This document shows, in pieces, positions 16,686 to 26,028 of a stretch of DNA of 64,000 bases (positions within the stretch are counted from its first letter, which is position 1; every line of letters begins with the position of its first letter). Both the position numbers and the translations under genes were made by a program. Location of the stretch: positions 39,964 to 103,963 of the forward strand of contig QZKF01000003.1 in NCBI GenBank assembly GCA_003599455.1, read 5' to 3'. The notes beneath the pieces are model-generated. The model was given only the letters and a program-made list of their open reading frames with translations, ran no database searches and was not told the origin of the DNA. The DNA comes from Comamonadaceae bacterium. Its GTDB lineage: Bacteria > Pseudomonadota > Gammaproteobacteria > Burkholderiales > Burkholderiaceae_C.

Positions 16686-17639
16686 TCAGACGTCGGCCAG
16701 CACGCGCAGGTGCGCTTCCACGCTGCGCCCGAGCGCGCTCAGGGCATAGCCGCCCTCGAGGCAGCTCACGATGCGGCCCCGCGCGTGGCGCTGCGCCACT
16801 TCCTTGATGCGCTGGGTGAGCCAGGTGTAGTCGCTCTCCACCAGGCCGAGTTGCGCCATGTCGTCCTCTCGGTGCGCGTCGAAGCCGGCGCTGATGAAGA
16901 CCATCTGCGGCTTGTGCGCCTCCAGCCGGGGCAGCCACATCATGTCGACCAGCTCGCGGATCTCCATGCCCTTGGTGTAGGCCGGCACCGGCAGGTTGAC
17001 CAGGTTGCTCGCGGTGGAGTGCTCGCACACCGGGTAGAACGGGTGCTGGTAGAAGCTGCACATGAGGATGCGCTCGTCGCCGGCCACGATGTCTTCGGTG
17101 CCGTTGCCGTGGTGCACGTCGAAGTCGACGATGGCCACGCGCTTGAGGCCATGGCGCTCCAGGGCGTACTTGGCGGCCACCGCCACGTTGTTGACGAAGC
17201 AGAAACCCATGGCCTGGTTGCGCGTGGCGTGGTGGCCCGGCGGGCGCACCGCGCAGAAGGCGTTGGCCAGCTCACCGGCCATCACCGCATCGGTGGCGTC
17301 GATGGCGGCGCCCGCGGCCATCAGGATCGCGTCCCAGCTGTGCGTGTTGATGGAGGTGTCGGGGTCGACCTGCGCACGGTTCGGGCCGCCGGCTGCGACC
17401 TCGTCGCGCAGGTTGTCACTCAGGCCGCGCAGCGAGGCCAGGTGCATGCGGCCGTGGGCGAGCTCGAGATCGGCCATCGAGGCCGCGGTGGCCTCGCGCC
17501 GCTCGAGTGCGACGTCCAGCCCGGAGATCAGAAGGCGGTCCTCGATCGCGTCGAGACGCTCGGGGCATTCCGGGTGGCCGGCGCCCATTTCGTGTCTCCA
17601 GCAATCCTTGTGGGTGAAATACCCGGTGGCCTGGCTCAT
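16686..17639 (-). CDS. Histone deacetylase-family amidohydrolase
   Basis: Zinc hydrolase of 317 residues of the arginase/deacetylase fold. Bacterial members deacetylate acetylpolyamines, acetoin-related targets or protein lysines. The active-site segments are clear: RPPGHHATRNQAMGFCFVNN with the paired histidines, IVDFDVHHGNGTED with zinc ligands Asp and His, and ISAGFDAHREDD with the third ligand. ECLEGGYAL gives the closing loop. The start at 17639 (MSQATGYFTHKDCWRHEMG) fits the conserved N terminus. It is divergent from the MoxR gene with only 26 bases between start codons. The substrate is not determined. Confidence 0.93.
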   Translation of the reverse strand: MSQATGYFTHKDCWRHEMGAGHPECPERLDAIEDRLLISGLDVALERREATAASMADLELAHGRMHLASLRGLSDNLRDEVAAGGPNRAQVDPDTSINTHSWDAILMAAGAAIDATDAVMAGELANAFCAVRPPGHHATRNQAMGFCFVNNVAVAAKYALERHGLKRVAIVDFDVHHGNGTEDIVAGDERILMCSFYQHPFYPVCEHSTASNLVNLPVPAYTKGMEIRELVDMMWLPRLEAHKPQMVFISAGFDAHREDDMAQLGLVESDYTWLTQRIKEVAQRHARGRIVSCLEGGYALSALGRSVEAHLRVLADV

Positions 17640-17652
17640 GGCGGTTTTACGG

Positions 17653-17658
17653 TATGGT
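17653..17658 (+). promoter_or_regulatory. -10-like TATGGT, near-leaderless promoter of the MoxR gene
   Basis: TATGGT is followed by seven bases and then the ATG at 17666. The ATG at 17654 overlaps this hexamer, so 17666 is the better start if the promoter is real. Confidence 0.4.
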
Positions 17659-17665
17659 TCGCGGC

Positions 17666-18586
<921 letters not shown>

Positions 18587-18588
18587 GA

Positions 18589-19647
18589 ATGGACACCCCC
18601 CGAAGCGCCTTCGGCGCCTCCCCCCAGGGGGCAGCACCAGCGGCCCGGCACAGCCGGTTCCGCGGTGCTTCTGGACGCTTCAATCCCCGCGATCGGCTCA
18701 GGACCTGGTGGCACAACCGCCTGCCGCGCCTCGACACGCTCACGCTGACCCAGCGCAACGTCTACATCCTGCCCACGCGCGCGGGCTGGATGCTCGTGCT
18801 CACGCTCCTGCTGCTGCTGGTGGCCAGCATCAACTACCAGCTCAACCTGGGTTACCTCCTCACCTTTCTGCTGGCCGGCAGCGCGGTGGTGGGCATGCAT
18901 GTGTGCCACGGCAACCTGCGCGGCACCACGCTGCACCTGAACCCGCCCGACCCGGTGCACGCCGGCCAGGCCGCGGCGCTGGACATCCGCCTCTCCAGCG
19001 AGCGCCGAAGCATCCGCTACGGCATCGGCATGGGTGTGATCGGCGCCGACCCGGCGCACGCCCCGCTGGCCTGGACCGACGTGCCCGCGCAGGGCAGCGC
19101 CACGCTGCAGGTGAGCTGGCCGGTGCCCGGGCGCGGCCTGCATGCGCTGCCACCGCTGACCGCGCTCACGCTGTTCCCGCTCGGCACCTTCCGCGTCTGG
19201 ACGGTGTGGCGCCCGGCCAGCACGGTGCTGGTCTACCCCGAGCCCGAGCACCAGCCGCCACCGCTGCCCCCGGGCGAGCCGCAGGCCGGCAGCTCGGGCA
19301 GCGCGCGCGTGCAGAGCACCGGCGAGTTCGACGGCGTGCGTGGCTACCGCCGGGGCGACCCCATGAAGGCGGTGGTCTGGAAGAAGGCCGCGCAGGCGTT
19401 TGCCAGCGGGCGCGACGAACTGGTGAGCCGCGATGCACTCTCCAGCCAGCGCCAGCAGCTCTGGCTGGACCACACCCAGTGCGGCCACAGCGGCCTGGAA
19501 TCGCGGCTCTCGCGCCTGACGGCCTGGGTGCTCATGGCCGACCGGCTCGGCCTGGACTACGGCCTGCGCCTGCCCGGCCGCGAGATCGCGCCCGACCAGG
19601 GCCCGGCGCACCGCGCGCGTTGCCTGGAGGCACTGGCGCTGTGCTGA
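18589..19647 (+). CDS. DUF58 domain membrane protein with repeat-derived N terminus
   Basis: Membrane protein of 352 residues. Two hydrophobic helices (about residues 64-82 and 86-104) are followed by a periplasmic or cytoplasmic beta-rich part. The DUF58 signature GEFDGVRGYRRGDPMKAVVWK lies near residue 244. DUF58 proteins accompany MoxR ATPases and may be their partners. The first ~29 codons are read from a dispersed GC-rich repeat (18593-18675), and I see no in-frame ATG, GTG or TTG between the repeat and the conserved part. The ATG at 18589 lies two bases after the MoxR stop, so reinitiation is likely. Confidence 0.88.
   Translation: MDTPRSAFGASPQGAAPAARHSRFRGASGRFNPRDRLRTWWHNRLPRLDTLTLTQRNVYILPTRAGWMLVLTLLLLLVASINYQLNLGYLLTFLLAGSAVVGMHVCHGNLRGTTLHLNPPDPVHAGQAAALDIRLSSERRSIRYGIGMGVIGADPAHAPLAWTDVPAQGSATLQVSWPVPGRGLHALPPLTALTLFPLGTFRVWTVWRPASTVLVYPEPEHQPPPLPPGEPQAGSSGSARVQSTGEFDGVRGYRRGDPMKAVVWKKAAQAFASGRDELVSRDALSSQRQQLWLDHTQCGHSGLESRLSRLTAWVLMADRLGLDYGLRLPGREIAPDQGPAHRARCLEALALC
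18593..18675. repeat. Dispersed GC-rich repeat, copy 1
   Basis: An ~83-base element containing CCTTCGGCG, a C6/G5 inverted run and CAGCGGCCCGGCACAGCCGG. A second copy with the same order of blocks lies at 62456-62540. Here it is in frame inside the start of the DUF58 gene. I recall similar repeats scattered between genes in Comamonadaceae genomes. Confidence 0.8.
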
Positions 19648-21668
19648 ACCGCTTCTTCACCGCCTTGCCCCGGGAAACGCGCGACACCCTGTTCCTGCTC
19701 GCGGTAATCGCCTGGGTGATCGCCATGCAGGTCGGCCACATCCCATGGTGGTGCACGGCGCTCGCGGCCGGCGTGCTGGTCTGGCGCACCACTCTGGCGC
19801 TTCGAGGTCTGCCACTGCCCGGCTGGCCGTGGCGCTTGGGTCTGCTGGCGATCACGCTGGCCGCCACCTGGGCCACGCACAGCACCCTTTTGGGGCAGGA
19901 CGCGGGGGTCACACTCATCGTGGTGCTGCTCGCGCTCAAGACGCTGGAGATGCGCGCCCGGCGCGACGCCTTCGTGGTGTTCTTCCTCGCCTTCTTCACC
20001 CTGCTCACGCACTTCTTCCATTCGCAGTCGCTGCCCACCGCCGCCGGCATCCTGCTGGCGCTGCTGGGCCTGCTCACCGCGCTGGTGAACGCCCACATGC
20101 CGGTGGGCCGGCCTTCGCTGGCACAGGCCGCGCGCATCGCCGCCGGCATGGCCGCCATGGGCGCGCCCATCATGCTGGTGCTGTTCCTGCTGTTTCCGCG
20201 CCTCTCGCCGCTGTGGGGCGTGCCCGGGCAGAACGAGACCGGGCGCAGCGGCCTCTCGAGCCAGATGCGCGTGGGCCAGATCGCCGAGCTGGTGCTGGAC
20301 GACAGCATCGCCCTGCGCGTGCGCTTCGAGGGCCGCCCCCCGCCGCAGTCCGACCTGTATTTCCGCGGGCCGGTGCTCAGCGACTTCGACGGCGTCGAAT
20401 GGCGCCCGCTGCGCTCGGAGTTCCCGGCCCGCATGGCGCTGCCGACCGACCTGAGCGTGGCGGGCGAACCCGTGCACTACGAAGTGACGCTGGAGCCGAA
20501 CCGCCGGCCCTGGCTGTTCCTGCTGGAGGCCGCCACACAGGTGCCCGAGGTGCCGGGCGCGCGCGTGCGCATGACCGCCGACCTGCAATGGCTGACCGAC
20601 CGGCCCATCAACAGCCTGGTGCGCTACAGCGCGGTGAGCCACACCAGCTTCCGCCACGGCCCGCTCACGCCGACGCTGGCGCTGCAGGACCACATCACCC
20701 TGCCGCCCGCCTCCAACCCGCGCACGCTCGAACTCGCGCAACAGCTGCGGCGCGAGCACGGCGCGGGGGCCGAAGCCAACCCCCGGCTGATCCAGGCGGT
20801 GATGGAGCGCCTGCGCACCGGCGGCTACACCTACACGCTGGAACCCGGCGTGTACGGCCAGCACACGGCCGACGAGTTCTGGTTCGACCGCCGCCAGGGC
20901 TTCTGCGAACACATCGCGAGCAGCTTCGTGGTGCTCATGCGCGCGCTCGACATCCCGGCGCGCATCGTCACCGGCTACCAGGGCGGCGAGCTCAACGGCG
21001 TCGACGGCTACTGGACGGTGCGCCAGCGCGACGCCCACGCCTGGACGGAAGTCTGGCTGCAGGGCCAGGGCTGGGTGCGGATCGACCCCACCTCGGTCGT
21101 GGCGCCGGGGCGCACCGGCTCGCTGCAGCGCCTGCGCGCGCCCGAAGGCGCGATCGCCGGTGCCATCCGCAACCTCACGCCCAACCTCTCGGCCCAGCTG
21201 CGCGCGGCCTGGGAAGCCGTGAACAACAGCTGGAACCAGTGGGTGCTGAACTACACCCAGGGCCGCCAGCTCGACCTGCTCAAGAACCTCGGCTTCCAGT
21301 CGCCGAGCTGGACCGACCTGGCCTATGTGCTGATCGGCGTGGTGGTGTTCGCGAGCCTGGCCGGCGCCGCCTGGACGCTGTGGGAGCGCCAGCAGCACGA
21401 CCCCTGGCTGCGCCTGCTGCAGCGCGCGCGCGCCCGGCTGCGGGCGCAGGGCCTGGACAGCACCGACCACACGCCACCGCGCGAACTCGCACGGCGCGTG
21501 CAGCAGCGCTGGGGCACGACCGGCGCCGCGCAGCGCGTTGCACAATGGCTGCTCCAGCTCGAGGCGCAGCGCTACAGCCGCCCCGGCACCCCCGAAGCCA
21601 CCACCCCCCTGGCCACGTTGCAGCGCGAGTTTCGGCAACTGGCCTGGCCCCGAGACACGCCCCGTTGA
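19641..21668 (+). CDS. TgpA-type transglutaminase membrane protein (DUF3488/DUF4129)
   Basis: Membrane protein of 675 residues. About seven N-terminal helices (DUF3488, residues 12-180) anchor a periplasmic transglutaminase-like domain. Its Cys-His-Asp triad is visible in RQGFCEHIASSFVVLMRALD, RDAHAWTEVWLQGQGW and RIDPTSVV. A further membrane helix near residue 560 leads to a C-terminal DUF4129 segment. The Pseudomonas homologue TgpA is essential, but its substrate is unknown. The GTG start at 19641 overlaps the DUF58 stop, so the two are translationally coupled. The next gene overlaps its stop in turn. Confidence 0.92.
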   Translation: MLNRFFTALPRETRDTLFLLAVIAWVIAMQVGHIPWWCTALAAGVLVWRTTLALRGLPLPGWPWRLGLLAITLAATWATHSTLLGQDAGVTLIVVLLALKTLEMRARRDAFVVFFLAFFTLLTHFFHSQSLPTAAGILLALLGLLTALVNAHMPVGRPSLAQAARIAAGMAAMGAPIMLVLFLLFPRLSPLWGVPGQNETGRSGLSSQMRVGQIAELVLDDSIALRVRFEGRPPPQSDLYFRGPVLSDFDGVEWRPLRSEFPARMALPTDLSVAGEPVHYEVTLEPNRRPWLFLLEAATQVPEVPGARVRMTADLQWLTDRPINSLVRYSAVSHTSFRHGPLTPTLALQDHITLPPASNPRTLELAQQLRREHGAGAEANPRLIQAVMERLRTGGYTYTLEPGVYGQHTADEFWFDRRQGFCEHIASSFVVLMRALDIPARIVTGYQGGELNGVDGYWTVRQRDAHAWTEVWLQGQGWVRIDPTSVVAPGRTGSLQRLRAPEGAIAGAIRNLTPNLSAQLRAAWEAVNNSWNQWVLNYTQGRQLDLLKNLGFQSPSWTDLAYVLIGVVVFASLAGAAWTLWERQQHDPWLRLLQRARARLRAQGLDSTDHTPPRELARRVQQRWGTTGAAQRVAQWLLQLEAQRYSRPGTPEATTPLATLQREFRQLAWPRDTPR

Positions 21669-22777
21669 AATCCGCTCCCCTCTTCCGCTCCCGCTGGCAC
21701 CGCCGCAGCGCACTCACCGCCGCCCTGTTCTGCCTGTGCACCGCCACGGCCACCGCGCAATCGACCACCCGGCCCCGGCCCGGGCCGGCCGCCAAGGCCG
21801 CACCCACATTCAGCTACGGACAAAGCGAGGCCGCCATGGCGTTCGCCACCGACCTGGCCGAGCGCCGCAACCTCGACCCCGCCTGGGTGCGCCAGCAGCT
21901 CGGCGCGGCGCAGCGCATCCCCGCCGTCATCCGCCTCATGCAGCCCGCGCCCAGCGGCACACCCAAGAACTGGGCCGCCTACCGCGCACGCTTCATCGAG
22001 CCGGTGCGCCTGCGCGCCGGCCAGCGGTTCTGGGCCACGCACCGCGACACCCTGGCGCGCGCCGAGGCCGAGTACGGCGTGCCCGCCAGCCTCATCGTGG
22101 GCGTGATCGGCGTGGAGACGCTGTACGGCCAGCACACCGGCAACTTCCGCGTGATCGACGCCCTCGCCACGCTGGCCTTCGACTTCCCGCCCAGCCACCC
22201 GCGCGCGGCCGCGCGCACCGAGTTCTTCCGCGGTGAACTCGAACAGTTCCTGAGCCTGACCGAACGCACCGGGACCGACCCGATGAGCTACCTGGGGAGC
22301 TACGCCGGCGCCATGGGCTGGCCGCAGTTCATGCCCAGCAGCTGGGTGAAGTACGCGATCGACTTCGACGCCGACGGCAAGGTCGACCTGTTCAACAGCC
22401 CGGCCGACGTGATCGGCTCGGTGGCCAACTACTTCAAGGTCTTCGGCTGGGTGCCCGGCCTGCCCACGCACTACCCGGTGCGCTTCGACCCGAACCAGAG
22501 CAAGGAGGACCTGGACACCCTGCTCGCCCCCGACATCCTGCCCAGTTTCAGCGTGGAGAGCTTCAACCTCAAGGGCGTGCTGGTCGACAGCCCCGCCGCC
22601 CCCCGGCACAGCGGCAAGCTCGCGCTGGTCGAACTGCAGAACAACGGCGCGCCGTCCACCTTTGTGGCGGGCACCGAAAATTTCTATGTGGTGACGCGCT
22701 ACAACTGGAGCAGCTACTACGCGCTGGCGGTGATCGAACTCGGGGAGGCGGTGCGGACCGCGGCGGGGGAGCGCTGA
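21665..22777 (+). CDS. mltB: Lytic murein transglycosylase B-like protein
   Basis: Peptidoglycan lytic transglycosylase of 370 residues that cleaves glycan strands to 1,6-anhydro ends. A basic, hydrophobic signal peptide ends about residue 32 (TATATAQ). No lipobox cysteine is obvious, so it may be soluble in the periplasm. The catalytic glutamate lies in VGVIGVETLYGQHTGNFRV. GAMGWPQFMPSSWVKYAIDFD and ENFYVVTRYNWSSYYALAVIE are characteristic of the MltB family. The only fitting start is TTG at 21665, whose TTGA overlaps the TGA of the transglutaminase gene. Confidence 0.9.
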   Translation: MKSAPLFRSRWHRRSALTAALFCLCTATATAQSTTRPRPGPAAKAAPTFSYGQSEAAMAFATDLAERRNLDPAWVRQQLGAAQRIPAVIRLMQPAPSGTPKNWAAYRARFIEPVRLRAGQRFWATHRDTLARAEAEYGVPASLIVGVIGVETLYGQHTGNFRVIDALATLAFDFPPSHPRAAARTEFFRGELEQFLSLTERTGTDPMSYLGSYAGAMGWPQFMPSSWVKYAIDFDADGKVDLFNSPADVIGSVANYFKVFGWVPGLPTHYPVRFDPNQSKEDLDTLLAPDILPSFSVESFNLKGVLVDSPAAPRHSGKLALVELQNNGAPSTFVAGTENFYVVTRYNWSSYYALAVIELGEAVRTAAGER

Positions 22778-22830
22778 GCGCTCGTTCGCCGGCGTGAGAA
22801 ACGGCACCGGGGGTCAGGCGGTTTGGATAG

Positions 22831-22836
22831 GACAAT
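22831..22836 (+). promoter_or_regulatory. -10-like GACAAT, near-leaderless promoter of the TonB-like gene
   Basis: GACAAT is followed by seven bases and then the ATG at 22844. An ATG at 22835 overlaps the hexamer. Confidence 0.4.
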
Positions 22837-22843
22837 GGGCCCG

Positions 22844-24955
22844 ATGCAGTTCAAGAACGTCGCCGACGCGCCGCACCCGCACACGGACCCTGAACGCAGG
22901 CGCCTCAGGCTCGCGCTGGCGCTCTCCCTGCTGTTCCACGCGCTGCTGCTGAGCCTGACCTTCGGCGGCCAGGGGCTGGGGCTGCCGGGCTTCGGCTTCC
23001 CGTGGCAGGACCGCCGGGCCGAGGTGCCCGAGCTGCGCGTCGTGCTGACGCCGGTGCAGGGCACGGCTGCGGAGCCCGCGGGCACGCCGGTCGCGCCGGC
23101 CATACAGCCCATGCAGCAGGCCGGGGTCGGGCAACCGGTGCCCGGGCGCCCGGCGCCGACGCCCCCCGTGCTGCCCGAGCCGGCCCCTGCAGAGGCGGCG
23201 GCAGCGGCGACGGTGCCACAGGCCACTGCGGAGGCAGAAGCCCCAGCCCCAGCCCCAGCCCCAGCCCCCGCAGCCGCCACCGCACGCACGGTTCCTGACG
23301 ATGCGCCCACGGCGGCCGCTGCGCCGCTGGACACGCCGCCCCCACCTCTCCCTGAGCCTGCCGCCGCACCCGCCGCACCCGTCGCACCCGCGGCGCCAGC
23401 AACCCTCGTCGCCGCAGCGCCCAGCGCCCCGAGCCCGGAGGCCACCCAGCCGGCGCTTCGGGAGGCCGACGGTGCGGCACAGGCGCAGATCGACCGGGAA
23501 GCGCGGGAACGCGCCACCGAGGTGGCCCTGCTCGACCGTGCCCGGCAGGAAGCAGAACAGCAGCAACAGCAGGAAGCGGCACGCCAGGAGGCGGTGCGTG
23601 CCGAGGCCGCCCGGCTGGAGGTCGAACGCGAGGCCGCCGCGCGCGTCGAGATGGCGCGGCTGGAAGTCGAACGCCAGTCGGCGGCGCGGCAGGAAGCGGC
23701 GCGTCAGGACCAGGCACGGGCCGAAGCCGCGCGGCAGGAGGCCGAACGCCAGGCGGCTGCACGGCAGGCGGCGGACCAGCAAGAGGCAGCGCGGCAGGAA
23801 GCGGCTCGGGCCGAGGCCGCGCGGCAGGAGACCGAGCGCCAGGCGGCAGCGCGGCAGTCGGCGGCCCAGCAAGAGGCAGCGCGACAGGAAGTCGCTCGCC
23901 AGGAGGCGGCACGGGTCGAGGCTGCGCGGCGGGAGGCCGAGCGCGAGGCGGCAGCGCGGCAATGGGAAGCGCAACGAGAGGCCGCGCGGCAGGAAGAAGC
24001 CCGTCAGGAAGCGACACGCGTCGAGCTTGCACGGCAGGAGGCCGCGCGCCAGGCGGCTGCCAGGCAGTCGGCGGCGCAGCAAGAGGCGGCGCGACAGGAA
24101 GCCGCCCGCCAGGAAGCAGCACGAGCAGAAGCGGTGCGGCAGGAAGCCGAGCGCGCGGCGGCTGCGCGTCAGGCGGCCGAACAGCAAGAGGCAGCGCGAC
24201 AGGAAGCCGCCCGCCAGGAAGCGGCACGGCAGCAAGCCGAGCGCCAGGCAGCTGCGCGCCAGGCGGCGGAACAGCAAGAGGCAGCGCGGCAGGAGGCCGA
24301 GCGCTTGGCGGCTGCGCGTCAGGCGGCCGAACAACAGTCGGCGGCTCAGCAGGAAGCCGCGCGGCGGGCGGCCGAAGAGCAAGCTGCCGCGCAGCAGGCG
24401 GCCGCGCAACAAGAGGCGGCGCGGCAGGAAGCCGGTCGCCAGGAGGCGGCGCGGGCCGAGGCCGCGCGGCTGGTGGCGGAACGCCAGGAGGCCGAGGCCC
24501 GGCGCGAAGAGCGGCTGCGGGCGATTGGACGGCAGCTGAACGAGGAAGCCGATCGCCGTGAAGCCGCCGCGGCCGCGGCACGCCGGTTTCCGTCGTCGAG
24601 CAGCTTGCGCCGGGCCCGGCTCTTCGGGCGCACCGACCCCAACACCGAACTCATCCTCTACGCCGAAGCCTGGGCCCGCAAGATCCAGATGAACATGACC
24701 ATCGACATGGTCCGCGAAGCGGCGAAGCAGCCCCACACCCACCCCGTGGTGACGGTGGCCATCCGCAGCGATGGCTCGGTCGAGTCGGTGACTTTCGTCA
24801 GTTCCAGCGGCGTGGCCGCCATCGACGAGGCGATCCCCCGCATCGTGCACAGCCAGGCCAACTACCCGGCGTTTCCACCGGGCCTGGCCCGCGAATTCGA
24901 CGTGATCGAGATCCGCCGGACCTGGCACTTCGACGTCGCGGTCCGGCTGTACTGA
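22844..24955 (+). CDS. TonB/TolA-like energy transducer with a giant helical spacer
   Basis: Predicted inner-membrane-anchored periplasmic protein of 703 residues. One N-terminal helix (about residues 22-45) is followed by a proline- and alanine-rich stretch to about residue 210. A Gln/Glu/Ala/Arg-rich segment of about 370 residues (about 23478-24588) should form one continuous helix. A TonB/TolA-type C-terminal domain ends the protein (EAWARKIQMNMTIDMVREAA, HPVVTVAIRSDGSVESVTFV, RRTWHFDVAVRLY). The family links inner-membrane proton motive force to outer-membrane receptors or envelope integrity. No exbB/exbD or tolQR is nearby. The in-frame ATG at 22835 would add three residues. Confidence 0.85.
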   Translation: MQFKNVADAPHPHTDPERRRLRLALALSLLFHALLLSLTFGGQGLGLPGFGFPWQDRRAEVPELRVVLTPVQGTAAEPAGTPVAPAIQPMQQAGVGQPVPGRPAPTPPVLPEPAPAEAAAAATVPQATAEAEAPAPAPAPAPAAATARTVPDDAPTAAAAPLDTPPPPLPEPAAAPAAPVAPAAPATLVAAAPSAPSPEATQPALREADGAAQAQIDREARERATEVALLDRARQEAEQQQQQEAARQEAVRAEAARLEVEREAAARVEMARLEVERQSAARQEAARQDQARAEAARQEAERQAAARQAADQQEAARQEAARAEAARQETERQAAARQSAAQQEAARQEVARQEAARVEAARREAEREAAARQWEAQREAARQEEARQEATRVELARQEAARQAAARQSAAQQEAARQEAARQEAARAEAVRQEAERAAAARQAAEQQEAARQEAARQEAARQQAERQAAARQAAEQQEAARQEAERLAAARQAAEQQSAAQQEAARRAAEEQAAAQQAAAQQEAARQEAGRQEAARAEAARLVAERQEAEARREERLRAIGRQLNEEADRREAAAAAARRFPSSSSLRRARLFGRTDPNTELILYAEAWARKIQMNMTIDMVREAAKQPHTHPVVTVAIRSDGSVESVTFVSSSGVAAIDEAIPRIVHSQANYPAFPPGLAREFDVIEIRRTWHFDVAVRLY
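23550..24510 (+). repeat. Imperfect 90/105-bp tandem repeats inside the TonB-like gene
   Basis: The coding region repeats a 30- or 35-residue block built from five-residue units of the AARQE type. The blocks begin ERQAAARQ, EREAAARQ, ARQAAARQ, ERAAAARQ and ERLAAARQ in order. Variation between units is mostly point changes, so the array probably expands and contracts by slippage or recombination. Confidence 0.85.
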
Positions 24956-24987
24956 CCGCCCGGTGACTGGCGTCTGGCGACGCCGCG

Positions 24988-25863
24988 TCAATGCGCCTGC
25001 AGGCCCACCAGGGGAAAGTCGTACTGCGGGTCCATCACCCGTGCCGCCATCGTCGGCAGCATGCGGTCGATGAACACCTCGCCGATCCAGCGTCGCAACT
25101 CCGGGTCGCTCATCGGGCCGGCGCCCTGCAGCGAGAGGCTGCTGAAGGTGGCGATGCCGTCGTCCATGAGCAGGCCCGCGGGCACGGGGGGCAGGCTCTC
25201 GGCCCGCTGGCTGTGGTTGGCCGGTGACGCGGTGGCCTGCTGCCAGGCGCTCAGGAAACGGTCGAAGCTGCCCACGGTGCCATTGCGCCAGACGTCGGCG
25301 ATGTAGAAAGTCCAGGCGCCCTGGTCTTCCACGACGAAACCCCACGAGAACTCGTGGATGCCGTCGGGCGCCTGCGCCAGCACGCCGATCTGGCTCACGT
25401 CTTCGCGCGCCCTGTACTCGGCATACAGCGGGCCGGGGCCTGACAACTCACCCCGCACGAAGCGCCGCACCGCACCGGGGTCGGAGCTGAACAGGGGCAG
25501 CGGGTCGGTCCACGAGCGCTTGGCGCGGTGGATCAGGCGCGAGGTGGCGTCGGCACTCTTCTGAGCCTGGATGCAGCGGTCCATGAAGGTCTTGCGGCCT
25601 TCGGGGGTGGAGATCAGGTCCACCGTCTCGCCGAACGCGGCGTCGTCCTTGAGGTAACCGTCTTCGCGCAGGCGCAGCACGATGTCGAGCATGGAACTGC
25701 GGGTGATGTGTTCGATCATGTAGGCCATGTCGCCGCCCTGGAAATCCGCCATGGACTGCGCGACCCAGGCCATGGTCTCCTCGTGCGAGAGGCCTTGCGG
25801 CGCGCGCGGCATGTCGCTGAACAGGGCGCGCAGCACCCGTACCGTATCCAGATCGCTGGCCAT
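24988..25863 (-). CDS. Conserved hypothetical protein, 291 residues
   Basis: I do not recognise a family with confidence. The protein has no signal peptide and no membrane helix, so it is probably cytoplasmic. The N-terminal half is helical and charged (HEETMAWVAQSMADFQGGDM, STPEGRKTFMDRCIQAQKSA). The centre is rich in aromatic residues (IHEFSWGFVVEDQGAWTFYI). It has its own Shine-Dalgarno (CCGGAGACGAC) and is convergent with the TonB-like gene. Codon use matches its neighbours, so it is a genuine gene and no transfer is evident. Confidence 0.75.
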   Translation of the reverse strand: MASDLDTVRVLRALFSDMPRAPQGLSHEETMAWVAQSMADFQGGDMAYMIEHITRSSMLDIVLRLREDGYLKDDAAFGETVDLISTPEGRKTFMDRCIQAQKSADATSRLIHRAKRSWTDPLPLFSSDPGAVRRFVRGELSGPGPLYAEYRAREDVSQIGVLAQAPDGIHEFSWGFVVEDQGAWTFYIADVWRNGTVGSFDRFLSAWQQATASPANHSQRAESLPPVPAGLLMDDGIATFSSLSLQGAGPMSDPELRRWIGEVFIDRMLPTMAARVMDPQYDFPLVGLQAH

Positions 25864-26028
25864 GTCGTCTCCGGTGATGGCATTCGTCGTCCTGGGGCGC
25901 GGGCCGCGCGATTGGCGGCCAGAGTCCCCTGCTGCCCGCCAGCATAGCCCCGTTCCGGGGGGGTGGCCCGGCCTGCCCAGGCCGCCAACCGTGACTTTTG
26001 GGGTCGAACGGGCGGAATTCGCTGCGGT

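Noticed and set aside
18593..18675. Possible insertion sequence end
   Set aside because: No transposase, no target duplication and only ~85 bases; a short dispersed repeat is the simpler call.
23550..24510. Possible CRISPR or minisatellite array
   Set aside because: The repeats are in frame, degenerate and fully coding, with five-residue protein periodicity and no unique spacers.
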